Below are positions 13,162 through 25,021 of a stretch of 61,086 bases of DNA, one piece after another; position 1 is the first letter of the stretch; the number at the start of each line of letters is the position of its first letter. A program made the translations under genes and the position numbers. The notes beneath the pieces were generated by a model. That model searched no databases. It worked only from the letters and a program-made list of their open reading frames with translations, and was not told where the DNA came from. Origin of the DNA: Chromera velia (lineage: Eukaryota > Sar > Chromeraceae); NCBI GenBank assembly GCA_018398765.1, contig JAHBMJ010005089.1:7501-68586 (forward strand). Direction: 5' to 3'.

Positions 13162-13179
13162 CATCAGTAGGTTAACTCA
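13162..13179 (+). repeat. Left terminal inverted repeat of the transposon
   Basis: CATCAGTAGGTTAACTCA, 18/18 complementary to 17534-17551. Confidence 0.9.
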
Positions 13180-13181
13180 CT

Positions 13182-13360
13182 AATGATTAGTGACTGATTA
13201 AGGTAAAACAATAATCATTAGTAGGTCATTAAATAGTTTTAATAATGATTATTGACATACTGTTAGAGAAACGCATAATGATTATGAGAAGCACCTAATC
13301 AGAATAATCATTATCCATTCATAAGAAACATCTAATCAGACTAATCATTATTCACATGTT
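13182..13360. repeat. Left subterminal motif cluster
   Basis: Six or so copies of TAATGATTA or TAATCATTA in both orientations (about 13182, 13212, 13240, 13276, 13302, 13340), each nearly palindromic. Similar subterminal arrays bind transposase in CACTA-like elements; binding here is inferred. Confidence 0.7.
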
Positions 13361-13362
13361 TT

Positions 13363-16300
13363 TCATGAATATATATCAATCCAGCCATGCAGCTTCTTTT
13401 GTCCCTCTTTTCCGCAAAGGAAATCTGGCATAATGCGAATACGATCAGCCACCGAGTCAGTCGGAAGAATAGCATACTGTCCAAGCTCAGTATACTTACA
13501 CCATGGAATTAATTTTGCACGAGGCCACACTTCAGTCGCGTGGAACTCAAGTTTTTTCCACAAACGGAGGAAAACGAAATTCGCATTCAATTGGCACAGC
13601 TGCCGAAGATCTGAACTCAAATCATGAAGCTGCATGCCAGGTTGTGGCACGACACTGAAGATAAGACGAAGCCGCCCACCCACAACAGAATCCCCCCCCT
13701 GTACACATGGAAGAGACTGTAACGGAACACCCCTGAACGACGTACGAAGATCACACAGCACGTCATCAAAGACAGCACTGATCATTCCCCGATACCCTGA
13801 AAACCATGTACAAAAAGAGATGGCTTCTTCCTTCAAGTCATCTACAACCCCCCCCTCAATCTGCTCAGGCTGCGATATACTTCGGAGCATGCATTTCTTC
13901 AACGTGTTTTTCTTCTGGAAGACTCTAGATCGAAAAACACGCACCTGACACTTTGCCTCAATCTCTTCTGCGATTAACTTCACCTTCTGTTCTCGCTCGT
14001 CTGCAGGACCTGAATGTCGTAGCATAACAGTCAGAAGAAAAGAGGCGAGAAGAGAAGAAATTTCTTTTCCTCCTCCAATCGCGCACTCTCCAGTGACGGA
14101 GAGAGGGAGAGACATTTCGCCAACCAACCCAAATACCTGTTTCTCCACTCTCTTGCACAGCTCTCTTAACCGCCTTCGACGTCTCTCTGCGTCTCTAGAT
14201 AAAAAAACTTCTTGCAGCTGCTCAAGCAAATGCATACGGTCACAGAGCGACTTCCTTCCTCCAAATTCTTTGGGAGAGATGCATGAAAGGAACTTGTATA
14301 TAGATGAGTGCCCTTTCTCGAAAGCTTCAGTGCTTCCCATCAACAATTGCGCATGCTGCCTCACCTGATCTGTCATGTGGAAGCCCACATTGTGCGGTTT
14401 GATCTTTTTCCCCCCTTCCTTTATTACACCCAAATCATTCAAGAGGTTCATCATGCCTTCCTGACTCTTCTTTGCCGCCTGACCAAATGAATTCAAAGCA
14501 GTTTCTGTCCAAACTGTCCTACGAAGAGAACAAACCACAGAGGCATTTCGAGCGAACACTTCCACTCGCGAGACAGGGACAGGCGGGACGCTTAGGTCGG
14601 GGTTTTCTCGCTTTCCAAGATTGGCGAGGGCAAAAGGGGCTGCGCACAGGAATTCTTTTCTCTGCCTCGCTGTGAATCCGTTCCAATTGCTCACGTTACG
14701 AAGAGGGATGCCTCCAGGAAGGACAGGCAAATATGACAGATACCGCTCAATAAGAGCCACGCTTTTTTTTTTGTATCCACGAGGGAAAAAGTCGCTCTCT
14801 GTCTTCAGAAGCATGTCCGTCAAATATGATGCACACCCCTGCCGACCAGAGTGCATCTCATCGGGAGAGGGCTGATACATGGGCTCAAAAGCGGTGAAAT
14901 GAAAAAAGAACGGCTCTGTCTGCGTAAAATGGAATGAATTCGCCTTCTGAAGATGAGATAGCGCTTCACTTGCATTCTTTCGCGCTGCGGTTGACAGACT
15001 GGCGTTCTTGCTCTTCTTTGACTCTTCCTTCATCTCTCTGTATTGAGCTTGATACCACTCACGATCTTTTGCAGCCCACCTTTCTGCAGGAAAGGAGTGA
15101 AGGTCCTCTGTGTTGACTTGGCAAGACCTGCAAAAAATAGAGGGGAGGGAGCAAGAGAGACAGGACCCGACAGGACCATAACTCGAAGGGCGTAGACAGA
15201 AATGAAAGAGGAAGGTCAAAACAAGAGAGAACGGGACAGGACAGAGACAGGCAAGCAAAGACGGAAAAGGAGAGAGACGGGTAGAGGAGGCAGTAGGGGA
15301 CAAAAGGAGCAATAAAGACTCACTGATCTACAAGAAAGTGTACAGGTAGTCTTATCAAACTGTTGCATCATTTTGTTGGCCTTGGGCTCATCCAGAGCCA
15401 GCAACTGTAGGGGCGTGTGAAGGACAACATCTCTTTGCCCCACCTCTCCCCTCCTCTGTTCATCCATGATCGCCCCCCTAGGTTCCAGAAACGAAAACGA
15501 ATGTCCCTCAGACTCGGCTCGGGCCAAGTCTGAGAAGAGGAATGTGGTCATTTCATTGTGGAGCTCTTTAAGAGCCTGCTGTGCTTCTGGGGTGTCCTCT
15601 TCCTCCGGCAGTTTGGTGCTCGGCCAAAACCCCAAGCACACCTTCCCTAACGCGCTTTGCATCAGGTTGAGGTCAAAAGAGGTACTGGAGAGATACATTG
15701 GGGTGAGACGCTTTTTTGCCATTCTGTCCCTGTTAAACACGGCAGGCAATAAGCCTCTCTCTGGCTCTTCCCTTGCTACCGACGGTGGGATCAAGGCAAT
15801 GAAAGTGTCTGAAAAGAAATCACCTGTGTTTGGATGAGGTCCGTACACCCTTTCCAGGATAGCCGCCTCCCCAGATCCCCCACTGCCCTCCCCGGCCGCT
15901 TTTCTCTGGTATACCTGTTCTGGGTGTGTCTTAATGCTGCGATGACCTTTCGGCCAGCGTAGACAAGTGTATGTGATCATGTGTTGTAAAGCGTCAAGGG
16001 GCTGGCGATAGAAGAGAGTGAACTCTCTCTGCTCTTTCGTCTTTTGGTTGGCCAGACGCTCGTTTCAAAAAGTCTTTGCATGAATTCAAAGGGTGGGACC
16101 TCAGCGACGACCCCCTGCCCCACCATATTTCTGTACTCGGCCTGAAATTTCTCTCTTAACGTTCTCACAGCTTGCCGCATCTCTCCCATCTTCTGATGCC
16201 CCCCCCTCAAGAGGTCTTCTATCAAAAAGTCGGGGTCTTGCAACATGTTGAGCAACTCTATTGATTTCGAGTCGCTAAGCCCTAACAGACTAACAACAAA

Positions 16301-16774
16301 CAAAAAGCGTGCCTGACTGTACGAAATGTACTTCCAAACATACTCACTTTCTTCAGTCAGAGGGTTCTCGTCCTCCCACTCGGAGCTATTGCTATCGCTC
16401 TCGTCCTCCCAACCTCCATCGCCGTCTGCACCATCTGCATGTGAATCGTGCTCCTGCTCACCCCCAACATAGCCCCCATCATGCGGTGAGGCATCATACA
16501 ATACATCGTCTACCGCCCCGGGTTCTCGGAAGGCAGACCACGCTTGAAGCTGGGCCTCCCCCAACGTCATTCTGTGTGCGTCTCGCAGATGATTGGTAAT
16601 AAAAGAATTTTTGGATATGGGGCCAGAATGTTGAATCGTCCATCCGCACCCTGGTCCAGGGCATCGCCACACGCCCACATCTCCAAACTTTTGCGACGAT
16701 CTTTCAAACAGAGCACGACCTCTGGCTCCTTTCCCCAGGCCCTTCCCACGGGGCGGCTTTCGAGTTGGAGCCAT
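13363..16774 (-). pseudogene. Plavaka/KDZ-like transposase, frame-broken copy
   Basis: Three minus-strand pieces form one protein. Piece 1 (16774 to about 16030) has a C2H2/BED-like zinc finger (C-x4-C, then H-x4-H in NHLRDAHR) near residues 38-68, then an acidic stretch. Piece 2 (about 16025-15310) opens with FTLFYRQPLDAL and ends in LLALDEPKANKMMQQF and a Cys pair. Piece 3 (15130-13363) continues with a Cys and NTEDL, then PSPDEMHSGRQG, then TEAFEKGHSSIYKF. These resemble the GDNPMxxE-like, PDExH-like and TExxExxH-like blocks of Plavaka/KDZ-type DDE transposases. Between pieces 1 and 2 the frame shifts in a GAGAGAG tract (slip by 2). The intron between pieces 2 and 3 (GTGAGT donor, TTTGCAG acceptor near 15130) does not keep the expected frame, so the copy is probably inactive. 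Confidence 0.6.
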
Positions 16775-16981
16775 AACGCCACCGCGTTCACAGAACAGAA
16801 GGCTACTTGAGGCTGCTTGAGGCGGAATGAGGCGACTTTTGAGGCTACTTGCTGACCGAATGCTTCAGAAAGAGGAACAGAAAGAGATAGCAGAGAGAAG
16901 CTGCTAAACACTGCAGGTTGCTTTTCCCCGTTGCGAAGTGTTGCGCTGCATGTCGCTGCGTGTGCGTCTCCTCTGTTCGTT

Positions 16982-17098
16982 CATTCACACAGAGGTCAGG
17001 TGTCCTCCCATTTATGCAACGATGTCTCCTCTGTCCATTCATTCACACAGAGGTCAGGTGTCCTCCCATTCATGGAACGAAGGGAAAAAAAGGAAAAG
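16982..17098. repeat. 58-bp tandem duplication in the transposase leader
   Basis: The segment starting CATTCACACAGAGGTCAGG recurs at an offset of 58 bases (16982 and 17040), and part of it again near 17165. It lies just upstream of the transposase start, inside the transposon. Confidence 0.7.
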
Positions 17099-17377
17099 CT
17101 CTCTGCTCTCTTCTCTCTCCTCTCTTCTCTCTAATGTCAGAAAAGCTCCTTTCACCTGTCTGCATGTCAGGTGTCCTCCTCCTCAACGTCCGTTCATTCA
17201 GGTCCCCTTCCATTTCTTGTCTGGTTGTGTAGATCGATCGCAAGCTCGTTGACTAGTTGGTTGAACATCAGACAGCCCGAGAAAGGCACTACATGGTAGC
17301 CATAATAGCTGCCATATGGTGATGAAGCAAACGTTACGCATAATGAGTATTTGAAATGGATAGTCACTATATTCATT

Positions 17378-17525
17378 TCTAATCATTGATTGATTTTGAT
17401 TGAATGCATAATCATTATAGCAAAATAATCATTATATTCACATAATGATTATCCATTTACATAATACCTGACTAATGATTAGAAATGAATAGAGTGACTA
17501 TTGGCATTAGGTAATCATTATTGAA
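17378..17525. repeat. Right subterminal motif cluster
   Basis: Mirror of the left cluster: about six TAATCATT(A/G) or TAATGATTA copies just inside the right terminal inverted repeat. Confidence 0.7.
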
Positions 17526-17533
17526 ACATAGCT

Positions 17534-17551
17534 TGAGTTAACCTACTGATG
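17534..17551 (-). repeat. Right terminal inverted repeat of the transposon
   Basis: TGAGTTAACCTACTGATG, exact reverse complement of the left end; followed by CA. Confidence 0.9.
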
Positions 17552-18032
17552 CAGATCGCAATCCAAATGGCCAGTAGAATGCTTTTTTTATACCTTTTGA
17601 TTCAGCAACTGTCTCCATCTTCCGGACGAGTGTCAGCTGATTACCTTCACTTATCTTTGCTGTTAGTTGCTTGCTTGTCTGCACAAGGCTGACCACCTTC
17701 ATGGCCTGCAAACACCTCCAGCATGATGTCTGAGTCTGTCTAGACTGGTCTTCTGACAGCGTCCAAACATAAGAAGACGCCCTTTGCCTCTCCTATGTGT
17801 CTGCAAGCTTGTGACTTTCTTCTGAGAGAGAGCTTATCGCTTCTGGCTGTCCATCTGTCGTGTGGATTGTTCGATGAGTGGCCGTTCGATCCGATATGCG
17901 AGACTCTGCTTGCATGTTAAACAGACAGAAGGGACGGATGGCGGCGTACCACACAGACCAACGTAGTGACGGCCGGTGTGCCAGCCGGAGAAGGCCTTTT
18001 GCTCTAGGACCCCGACGTGGCGAGCCTGGAGT
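17552..18032 (-). pseudogene. Possible host exons interrupted by the transposon
   Basis: On the minus strand, 17706-17552 follows a GTTTGCAG acceptor and stays open up to the transposon end. It contains QLTLVRKMETVAESKG and KKAFYWPFG, which reads like real protein rather than random frame. A second candidate, 18032-17834, follows a CCTACTCCAG acceptor and carries HTGRHYVGLCG and a CLTC pair. If both belong to one gene, the transposon landed in its exon; on the other side (below 13162) the joined frame stops within a dozen codons. No family is recognised. Confidence 0.25.
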
Positions 18033-18252
18033 AGGAAGGAGGGGGAAGTAAAGAAGGGGTACAAAATGATATCGAGCCTACCCTTGATGGCAAGAGAAAC
18101 AGAAAGGTCGCGGCAGACCTACTGAGAGACAGAGTAGGGCACACAGCAGCTGCCACCTCGTCTCTTAATTGCCAGCGCCGGCAAAATTTCTAACGGGGAT
18201 CGGGAAGGGCAAGAGGGGGTGAAAAAGGGGGAGAAGGGGGGAAAGGGGGGGG

Positions 18253-18580
18253 NNNNNNNNNNNNNNNNNNNNNNNNNNNNNNNNNNNNNNNNNNNNNNNN
18301 NNNNNNNNNNNNNNNNNNNNNNNNNNNNNNNNNNNNNNNNNNNNNNNNNNNNNNNNNNNNNNNNNNNNNNNNNNNNNNNNNNNNNNNNNNNNNNNNNNNN
18401 NNNNNNNNNNNNNNNNNNNNNNNNNNNNNNNNNNNNNNNNNNNNNNNNNNNNNNNNNNNNNNNNNNNNNNNNNNNNNNNNNNNNNNNNNNNNNNNNNNNN
18501 NNNNNNNNNNNNNNNNNNNNNNNNNNNNNNNNNNNNNNNNNNNNNNNNNNNNNNNNNNNNNNNNNNNNNNNNNNNNNNNN
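18253..18580. other. Assembly gap (328 N)
   Basis: Run of N flanked on both sides by G homopolymers (18244-18252 and 18581-18589). ORFs drawn across it are meaningless. Confidence 0.99.
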
Positions 18581-21349
18581 GGGGGGGGGCAAATCGAATC
18601 GAGGCTGGCCGAGAGCATGCGAAGTACTAGCGACTAAGTGTGACTGGAGTGTCTTTTGTCCGGAGTTGAGAGTTCATGTGTCGAAAGGAGCAGCAAGGGG
18701 ATGAAACGAGACAGAAAGAAGAGACGAGATAGAAAGAAACCAGCGAGGCAGTCTGCAATGTGTCTGGTCCCTTCCCTCTCTCCCTTTATACAACTACTGA
18801 CACGCGCAAAAATGTGTTTGTGCTTGACGAGACGGCCAAGTCCTTCTCAGACTGTCAACGAGAACTCGATGTCAATTGTTTAGCTACCCCTACGTTAGCT
18901 ACATATAAGACGGGCAGAGGACTGCCTTCGTGCGCTTATGCCTGCGCATACCCGCGACTGCCTATGACCGCCCTTGCACCCTTGCACTAGACTTAGGGGG
19001 GGGATTGAGCTCATTACGAAGCTGAGCATCAAAGAGGCAGACTGCGAGAACGATAAGTCGAGCGCCGCATATGCCGCACGTTCGAAACTTTTGGGACTCC
19101 TTTTGGAAGAGTGACCTTCCTTCTCTCTCAGCTTCTCTTGGCTTTGCTTTGCGTATGGCTTCGGAGTCAGACCCCTCGTGTGGCTGAGAGCACAAACACA
19201 TGAGAGAGCACCTTCATTCGCTGTCTCCTTCTCGTTTCCGTCTGCTGTTTTAAAACGTTTTGTGTTATCCCTGGTTTCTTTCTTTGAGAGAAAGAGACTG
19301 GAAGAGGCCGAGGAAAAATGAGTAGAAGAGGAGCAAAAAAAAGAACGAATCTTGAGAGAAATAGAAAGAGATGTCTATTTCAACGAGAAGAGAAGAAAAA
19401 AAAAAAAAGAGAACGAGGGGATAGCCCATGCATGTCTCTTTGTCCCTTCTGTATCTTCTCCCTACAGGGGATGTCGGTGCTTTGGAAGCCCTTTGGGGTC
19501 TTTGGGTATAGTCGCCTCTCCCCCTTGCAGCATAGAAGTTGATAGGAGCCTTGGTGGAGCCAGCCGTCTCTGCGCAAGCATCTGCATGGAGCCTGACAGT
19601 GTGCTGGCAGGCATCTTCTTCTGATAGGTCTGACCGGCGGATGCCGTTCATTCGTTGATGTCTGTTCTTGTATGTTTGGTCAATCTACGGTGTTATTAAT
19701 AATAGGCAAAGACGTGCATGCAGTCTTCGGGAAGGAAGTGAGATAGAAGAGAGAGGAGGAAGAGATATGAATATATGACATTGTGTATGAATATATGTAT
19801 GCGTGAGGCTTTTTGCTACCGTTCTCTAGTTTCTCCGTCTCTTCACATTTTGTTCGAACCTCCGTTTGCCCATCTACTTGCATTCAAAAAATTAAGAGAG
19901 CTGGAAAGGGATTGCTTGCAGGCGTACTATTCTCTCTGTCGCCCGCTTCCTTCCAGCAGGCAGGTCTGAGAAAGAGAGAGAGAGTGAGAGAAGGTGAAAC
20001 GAAGTCGGGAAACGGAGTTGGCTACCTTTTTGCTTCCACCGGTTCCGCCTTTTTCTTTTCGATCACTTTGTCGTTGGCGGTGTTCAACCTGCGTCTTTTT
20101 TTTTAGGCTACGGAGGTATGGAGTTACTTTATTTTTCCGTCTTACTTCAAGGGAAACGAAGGCAGCATGAAGGAGAAATGAGATAAAAAGGAAACGGTGG
20201 GACTGCACAAGAGTTCGAAGAGTAGAGATTTGTCGGAATTATGAGCTTGTCTGTCCCTCTTGGAATTTTTGTGTTGGCGCCGTCTCCGCTTTCTAATCTA
20301 CCGCCTTCCGGTGCCCTCTAATACTATCCCGTTTACGAATGTGAAGATCTGATGTGGTGGGAGCGTGTACACACGTACATACATGCCTAAACTTTTGCCC
20401 CGTTAGTTCTTTGGTTAGCTGCACGTGTCCCTCTCAGTCTGTCTGTTTATTGCTCGGTAGAAGGTCGATCGGTCTGCTCTTTTCTTTTCCTAGTTTCGGT
20501 CGTTTGCTTCTCTATCTTCTCGCTGTGGCTGCCTTTTCCACTAGCAGTATTGAAACAAACTCTTGTCATGCGGGGTGTGTTGTTGAGAGTTTATGTTCTT
20601 TACTTTTGCCTCGCTGTAGCCGCCTTTGCTTGTCTGACTCTGCCGTATTGCTGTGAGACCAGCATCTTAGAAGAGGAAAGAAGACAGTGAGGGGAAAGTG
20701 AAGCGGGAATAAGAGGTAAAAGAGAGAAAGAGAGAGAGATGAAGAAAAAAAAGAAAAAGTAAAGTAAATGGCTGCGAGTGTATGCATCGGCATGAAGATG
20801 GAAGCGTGCATGTGACTGTACGGGCTTGACTGTGTCCTACTCTCTGTCATTCTCTCTATCCGACATTTCTGTCTTGTTTTTTCCTTCTGGGTGGTATAAA
20901 AGGATAAATAGGCGCATGGAAAGCTGGGGAAACGTAAGACCTTGCATTGGGAAGCTTCGGCCATCGAGTGACGGGCTCTGCCATCAGGTAGAGATGGTGT
21001 GCTTCTGCAGACCATGAGCAAGCCGACGTCCCTAAAACAGGTTTTTTGAGGAAAGAACTGGCGGGTTGGTGTTGCCATCAAGGCAGTGGTAATAGTATTT
21101 TTACGTACGTTAATCTGATTGACTTACATCAACGGGATGAAACTAGCTTTTCTGCTTATCAGCTTTCGTGTCTACATGGGTTTTTTCGACTACCTCCTTG
21201 AAGGTGTTCTGTTGGTTACATGGGTTTGCATTGTGTCTAGTTGATCATGTCCTTTTGCTCGCCTTTTTTCCCTTTTTGCGCATGCTCAAATGTGTTTTAC
21301 TGATCGCGGGGACGTGATTTTCCTATTCGTAACTGGGGGGGGATCTGTA
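18581..21349. other. No confident gene
   Basis: Mixed-composition DNA with short open frames on both strands, purine-rich and pyrimidine-rich stretches, and no conserved motif that I can defend. A minus-strand 79-codon frame at 19201-18962 has a C-x2-C pair (TCGICGAR) but nothing else supporting it. Confidence 0.4.
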
Positions 21350-21815
21350 GAGTCCTATCCTGTGGCGCCGCCCTCTGGACCCTCGCATATACTATATCTG
21401 AATGAGCCCGCGTGCCAACGCCATGCTCTGCCGCCGTATGTATACGCAATCAACTTGCATACATATACGTATCATGCGCGTCGATCAAAGCTGTCAAAGT
21501 CGAGTCTGCATGACCTTCGTATTCAAGCAACACGTCACTTGAGCAATAGATAACATCGTCTGAGTCTGATGTCTGTTTGTCACAGATCAAGAGAGCTTTT
21601 AAGAGTCTGAGAAAGAGGAATGAGTAGAAACTGTGCATGATAGAATGAACGCAGCTGATTGGAATACCAGATCGCGCTAGAACTTAAACTGATATAGAGC
21701 CAAACCTACTATAAACTGTTGCCTGACTGAGTGTTGCTTACGTTCCTTCTCTAGAATTTTCCTAAGGTTCTTATCCTCGTTTTACCTTCTGTCTGGACGC
21801 CATAAGGTGGACGGA
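21350..21815. repeat. Dispersed ~460-bp repeat, copy B
   Basis: Second copy of the repeat at 12338-12808, same orientation. It ends shortly before the large hairpin at 21828. Confidence 0.8.
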
Positions 21816-21827
21816 CAGGTGTCCTGG

Positions 21828-21885
21828 ACTGCCTGGCAGTGCCAGGACGACTCGAGTCGTCCTGGCGGCGCCGCTGCCAGGCAGT
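21828..21885. repeat. Long GC-rich inverted repeat with 20-bp perfect palindrome
   Basis: The centre is AGGACGACTCGAGTCGTCCT, a perfect palindrome. The outer arms ACTGCCTGGCAG and CTGCCAGGCAGT pair as well, with a few extra bases on the right arm. A related half (CTAGACTGCCTGGCGGCGCCAG) follows at about 21913. Confidence 0.8.
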
Positions 21886-22384
21886 GAAGAACAAGGAAGA
21901 GGGGGGCATGTGTCCTAGACTGCCTGGCGGCGCCAGCTAGGACGACTTGAGTCAGATGGAGACGCCAGTGTGGGCTCATACATTCCACATGCACCAATGC
22001 GATGCGGGTCTTCTTGCAGGTATTTGTTAATGAGTGCCGGGGTCTTGGTTCTTACACGTTGTGACTCAGTCTGCCTTACAGATGAATTAGCTCTAGGACA
22101 TGGATATTATCTTGTAGCTGCTGTTCTGTAGCTTGAGTTCGTCCTGTCGCATGAATTCAGTCTGTTTACATGTTACGTTTAATTTTCTGTTAAGTACAGG
22201 GATGAAAACGACTATTCTGGAGAGAGATTGGATTAGAGGGAACAAGAGGCGGATTAGGTTGATCGAGGTACCTTGATGATCTTTACTTAAAACCTTCTGA
22301 ACCTTCTGGAGTCAATCAGTTTAGGACAGAGTCTTTCTGCCTCCATCTAGCTTAGCCTCTTGAATGTCATGACTAGCTCGTGAT
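21886..22384. other. No gene seen
   Basis: Mixed-composition DNA between the hairpin and the microsatellite; no open frame with coding character. Confidence 0.4.
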
Positions 22385-22516
22385 AACACATACACATATA
22401 CACACATACACACACACACATACATACACACACACACATACACATACACACACACACATATACACACACACATACACAGACACACACAGACACACACAGA
22501 TATACATACACACACC

Positions 22517-22555
<39 letters not shown>

Positions 22556-22625
22556 ATATACACATATATACACACACACATACATACACACACACATACA
22601 CACACACACACATACATACATGCAC
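22385..22625. repeat. CA/CATA microsatellite
   Basis: About 240 bases of CACA with TA and GA interruptions, open in all frames on both strands. Confidence 0.95.
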
Positions 22626-25021
22626 ATACCCAAAAAGAGGAAGAGAAATTGATGAGATAGAAGCAGAGTTGCTGACCGAGGAAATTATTTACTTGGCCCT
22701 AAATTGAGCTCACATCCATGACAACGTCCTGCAAAGAGAAAAATGGAAACTTTAAGGGGTAAAGAAGTGTACATACGTCAAAAATCAAAGGAGGGGTATA
22801 AAAGCAGAGCTTAAATATTGAAATTCAAACAGTGAGCAATTCGGTTTCTGGGGGTGGGTGGGAACGGGGGAAGAAATCGAGTTTCCCTTCTAAAATAAGC
22901 AACTCCTTCGGACGGTCCACTGTTCTCTGTATGGTCTGTCATAATCCTGAAGGGGTGCTTACCAGATTTATTGATGCATTGACAGACCTTAATGGACCCC
23001 TTAAACTTCTTCTTGTAGAGTTTTTCCTGCTCCTGCTCAGACTTCTGCTGGATGTAGCACATACATGCAGTCGTTCATGTGCCCAAACATAATTTCTGTC
23101 ACTTTTGCAAGAAGCAGACGCTTGTCTGTCCTTCTCAATCTTCAGCCTACAATCACTCAGCCTAGGCAAATGCCCCTTTCTTCAAACGTGGAACGATTCC
23201 AGAAAAGATCAAAGTCGTCAAGACGGGCAGGTAGAAACTTGGTTGTGACTTGGGGGCGTCTCTGAAATCGCTCGATCGATCACGGCCCTAACTCCTGGAA
23301 TGACAGAAATTCGAGTCTATTTAGCGTAAAGAAATCAAAGCCAGATTAAAAGGAGATAAAAATTTTAGTTAAAAGCAAGCTTTAGTGATCAGCTAGGAGC
23401 ATTTAGAAGCTCCAAAATTGCTCTGACGGGAGAATTTCTGATCGAGTTTTCAGATAGAGACGGTAAGGAGACGAAGCACTAGCTGCCAGGCCGGCCGCCG
23501 CGGCCGCGGTGCATGGGCCGCGTGCGGCGGGCCATGCATGCATACAGCTATAGGGTGCGGATGGCAGGCCACTATGGGCCACCTGAATCGAGTCGCGCAA
23601 TTCCTGAATCGCTGCGCCTATATATAAGCCCTGGCCCTTGAATTATGACCATTCAACCACCCTTTGCATCGACTAATCTGTATGGATGAATCTGTATGGT
23701 TTTCTTTTTCATTTTTCAATTCTTTTTTTTTTTGTAAAAAAAAAATGGCCAGCTCCAGGTGGGGCCCTATCTGAAAGCGGTGTAAGCGCTCTCATCGCGC
23801 GCGTGCACGTCGATGACAGACGTATGACAATGGCGCAAAATATAAGAGCAAAGGGTGACATGGTGTTTGTCTGTGTGCAAGTCAGTGGATGTTGGCAGGT
23901 GTTTATCTATAGGTACGTTAGGATGGTATACGCCCATTTGGTCACAATTTAAGGGCCAGGGCATATATATCCCGATGCACCATCGCCATCTGTTCGTCCA
24001 TGTTCGTCCGGCATCGTCCGGCCATGTCCGGCCATGCAGCTTTGTTCGCTTTCCCTAACCGTGGAAATCAATTCATCGAATTTCTTCACCAATTCAGTCA
24101 CCTCCAAAGCTGTATAGTTTCGTGAGAAGTCCCGTCAAAAGCTCACGGGTGCCATTCTCCTCTGAAGATGGATTGAGCGAAATAATCCTTCCAACGAGAC
24201 GGAAAATGGATCCCAATCTTCTTTGATGTACTTCACTTTACGTGTTTTCAGGCACACCAAAGAAGGGAGAGCGGGTAGATAGGGTCGCCACATCGTGCGC
24301 TCTGCCGTGGAGTGGAGTGTTTCCGTGAGAGCTGGCCTCTTTGATTGGCAAAGCATCCCTCTAGAAAGCTTGACTGTCTCGTGTTTCATTCAGTGGCGCT
24401 AGGCCTTTCGTGCAACGTACGGCACCGGAATTTCCTTGAGCAGACGGGCAAGATGAGGCACATGCAGATGCCCGAGTGGATCTCTAAGGAAGCAGAGGCT
24501 TCCAACTCATGCTCCTTTGTGGGTCGTGTTTTCTCTCTTTCGCACTGATCTCTTCTGACTCTTCCGACGTATCCTACCTTCAGCCGATCAGTTCGCTGTC
24601 TCACATGAATGCCGTATTCTCGTTTCATTTTTGCTTGCACAGCCACTCATCTGATCAAGTCCTTTACCTTTAGGCTTTAGATCTGTTTCTTCATCCGTCT
24701 TGTGCTCCTTCGCCAACTGTTTCTTTGACATGCCCTGTCTGTGTATCCGTCTCTTCCTGTTTTTTCCCTTCGCACCATCCCTTCTTTCTTCCTCTGGGAT
24801 TCCTTTTTGTGGTTCCAGACTGTACGTCTGCCTCCACGTGGACCATTTTTCTGTGTCTCTTCATTTCTCGGGAAAGTGCATGCTGTCTTTTGGATCTCTC
24901 AATGGCCGAACACAAAAATGAATGGGGCTGGCGTCGACATGCCCTTCCTCGTCTTCTCTGCCTCCAGTGAATTTCGAGCTTTTGCCTGCCCGAACGTTTG
25001 CTTTTCCTCTCCTCTCATCCT
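22626..25021. other. Gene-poor stretch with minus-strand coding-like fragments
   Basis: 23062-22811 (minus) reads like a C-terminal exon: Lys/Glu-rich start with EKLYKKKFKGSIKVCQCINK, ending in a TAA. 24389-24135 (minus) contains KVKYIKEDWDPFSVSLEGLF and ends in a stop. Neither has an assignable family or clear partner exons. A GC-rich palindromic patch lies at about 23490-23530. The rest appears noncoding and includes the upstream region of the transporter gene. Confidence 0.3.
23619..23970. repeat. 352-bp inverted-repeat element (MITE-like)
   Basis: The left end TATAAGCCCTGGCCCTTGAA (about 23623-23642) is matched by the reverse complement of AAGGGCCAGGGCATATATAT at 23951-23970. About 26 of 30 positions pair. 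No gene lies inside; a poly-T/poly-A tract sits near 23720. Confidence 0.55.

Larger units (their letters stand above)
13162..17551 (-). mobile_element. DNA transposon with perfect 18-bp TIRs, Plavaka/KDZ-like
   Basis: Bounded by CATCAGTAGGTTAACTCA at 13162-13179 and its exact reverse complement at 17534-17551. The dinucleotide CA lies directly outside both ends and fits a 2-bp target duplication. Both ends carry clusters of a TAATGATTA/TAATCATTA motif, an arrangement typical of CACTA-like and related transposons. The interior encodes one minus-strand transposase (13363-16774). A 436-bp element at 51152-51587 has the same ends and subterminal motifs but no gene. The superfamily call rests on the transposase pattern and is inference; the element boundaries are seen directly. 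Confidence 0.85.

Noticed and set aside
18119..18704. ORFs spanning the N gap
   Set aside because: They consist of undetermined residues.
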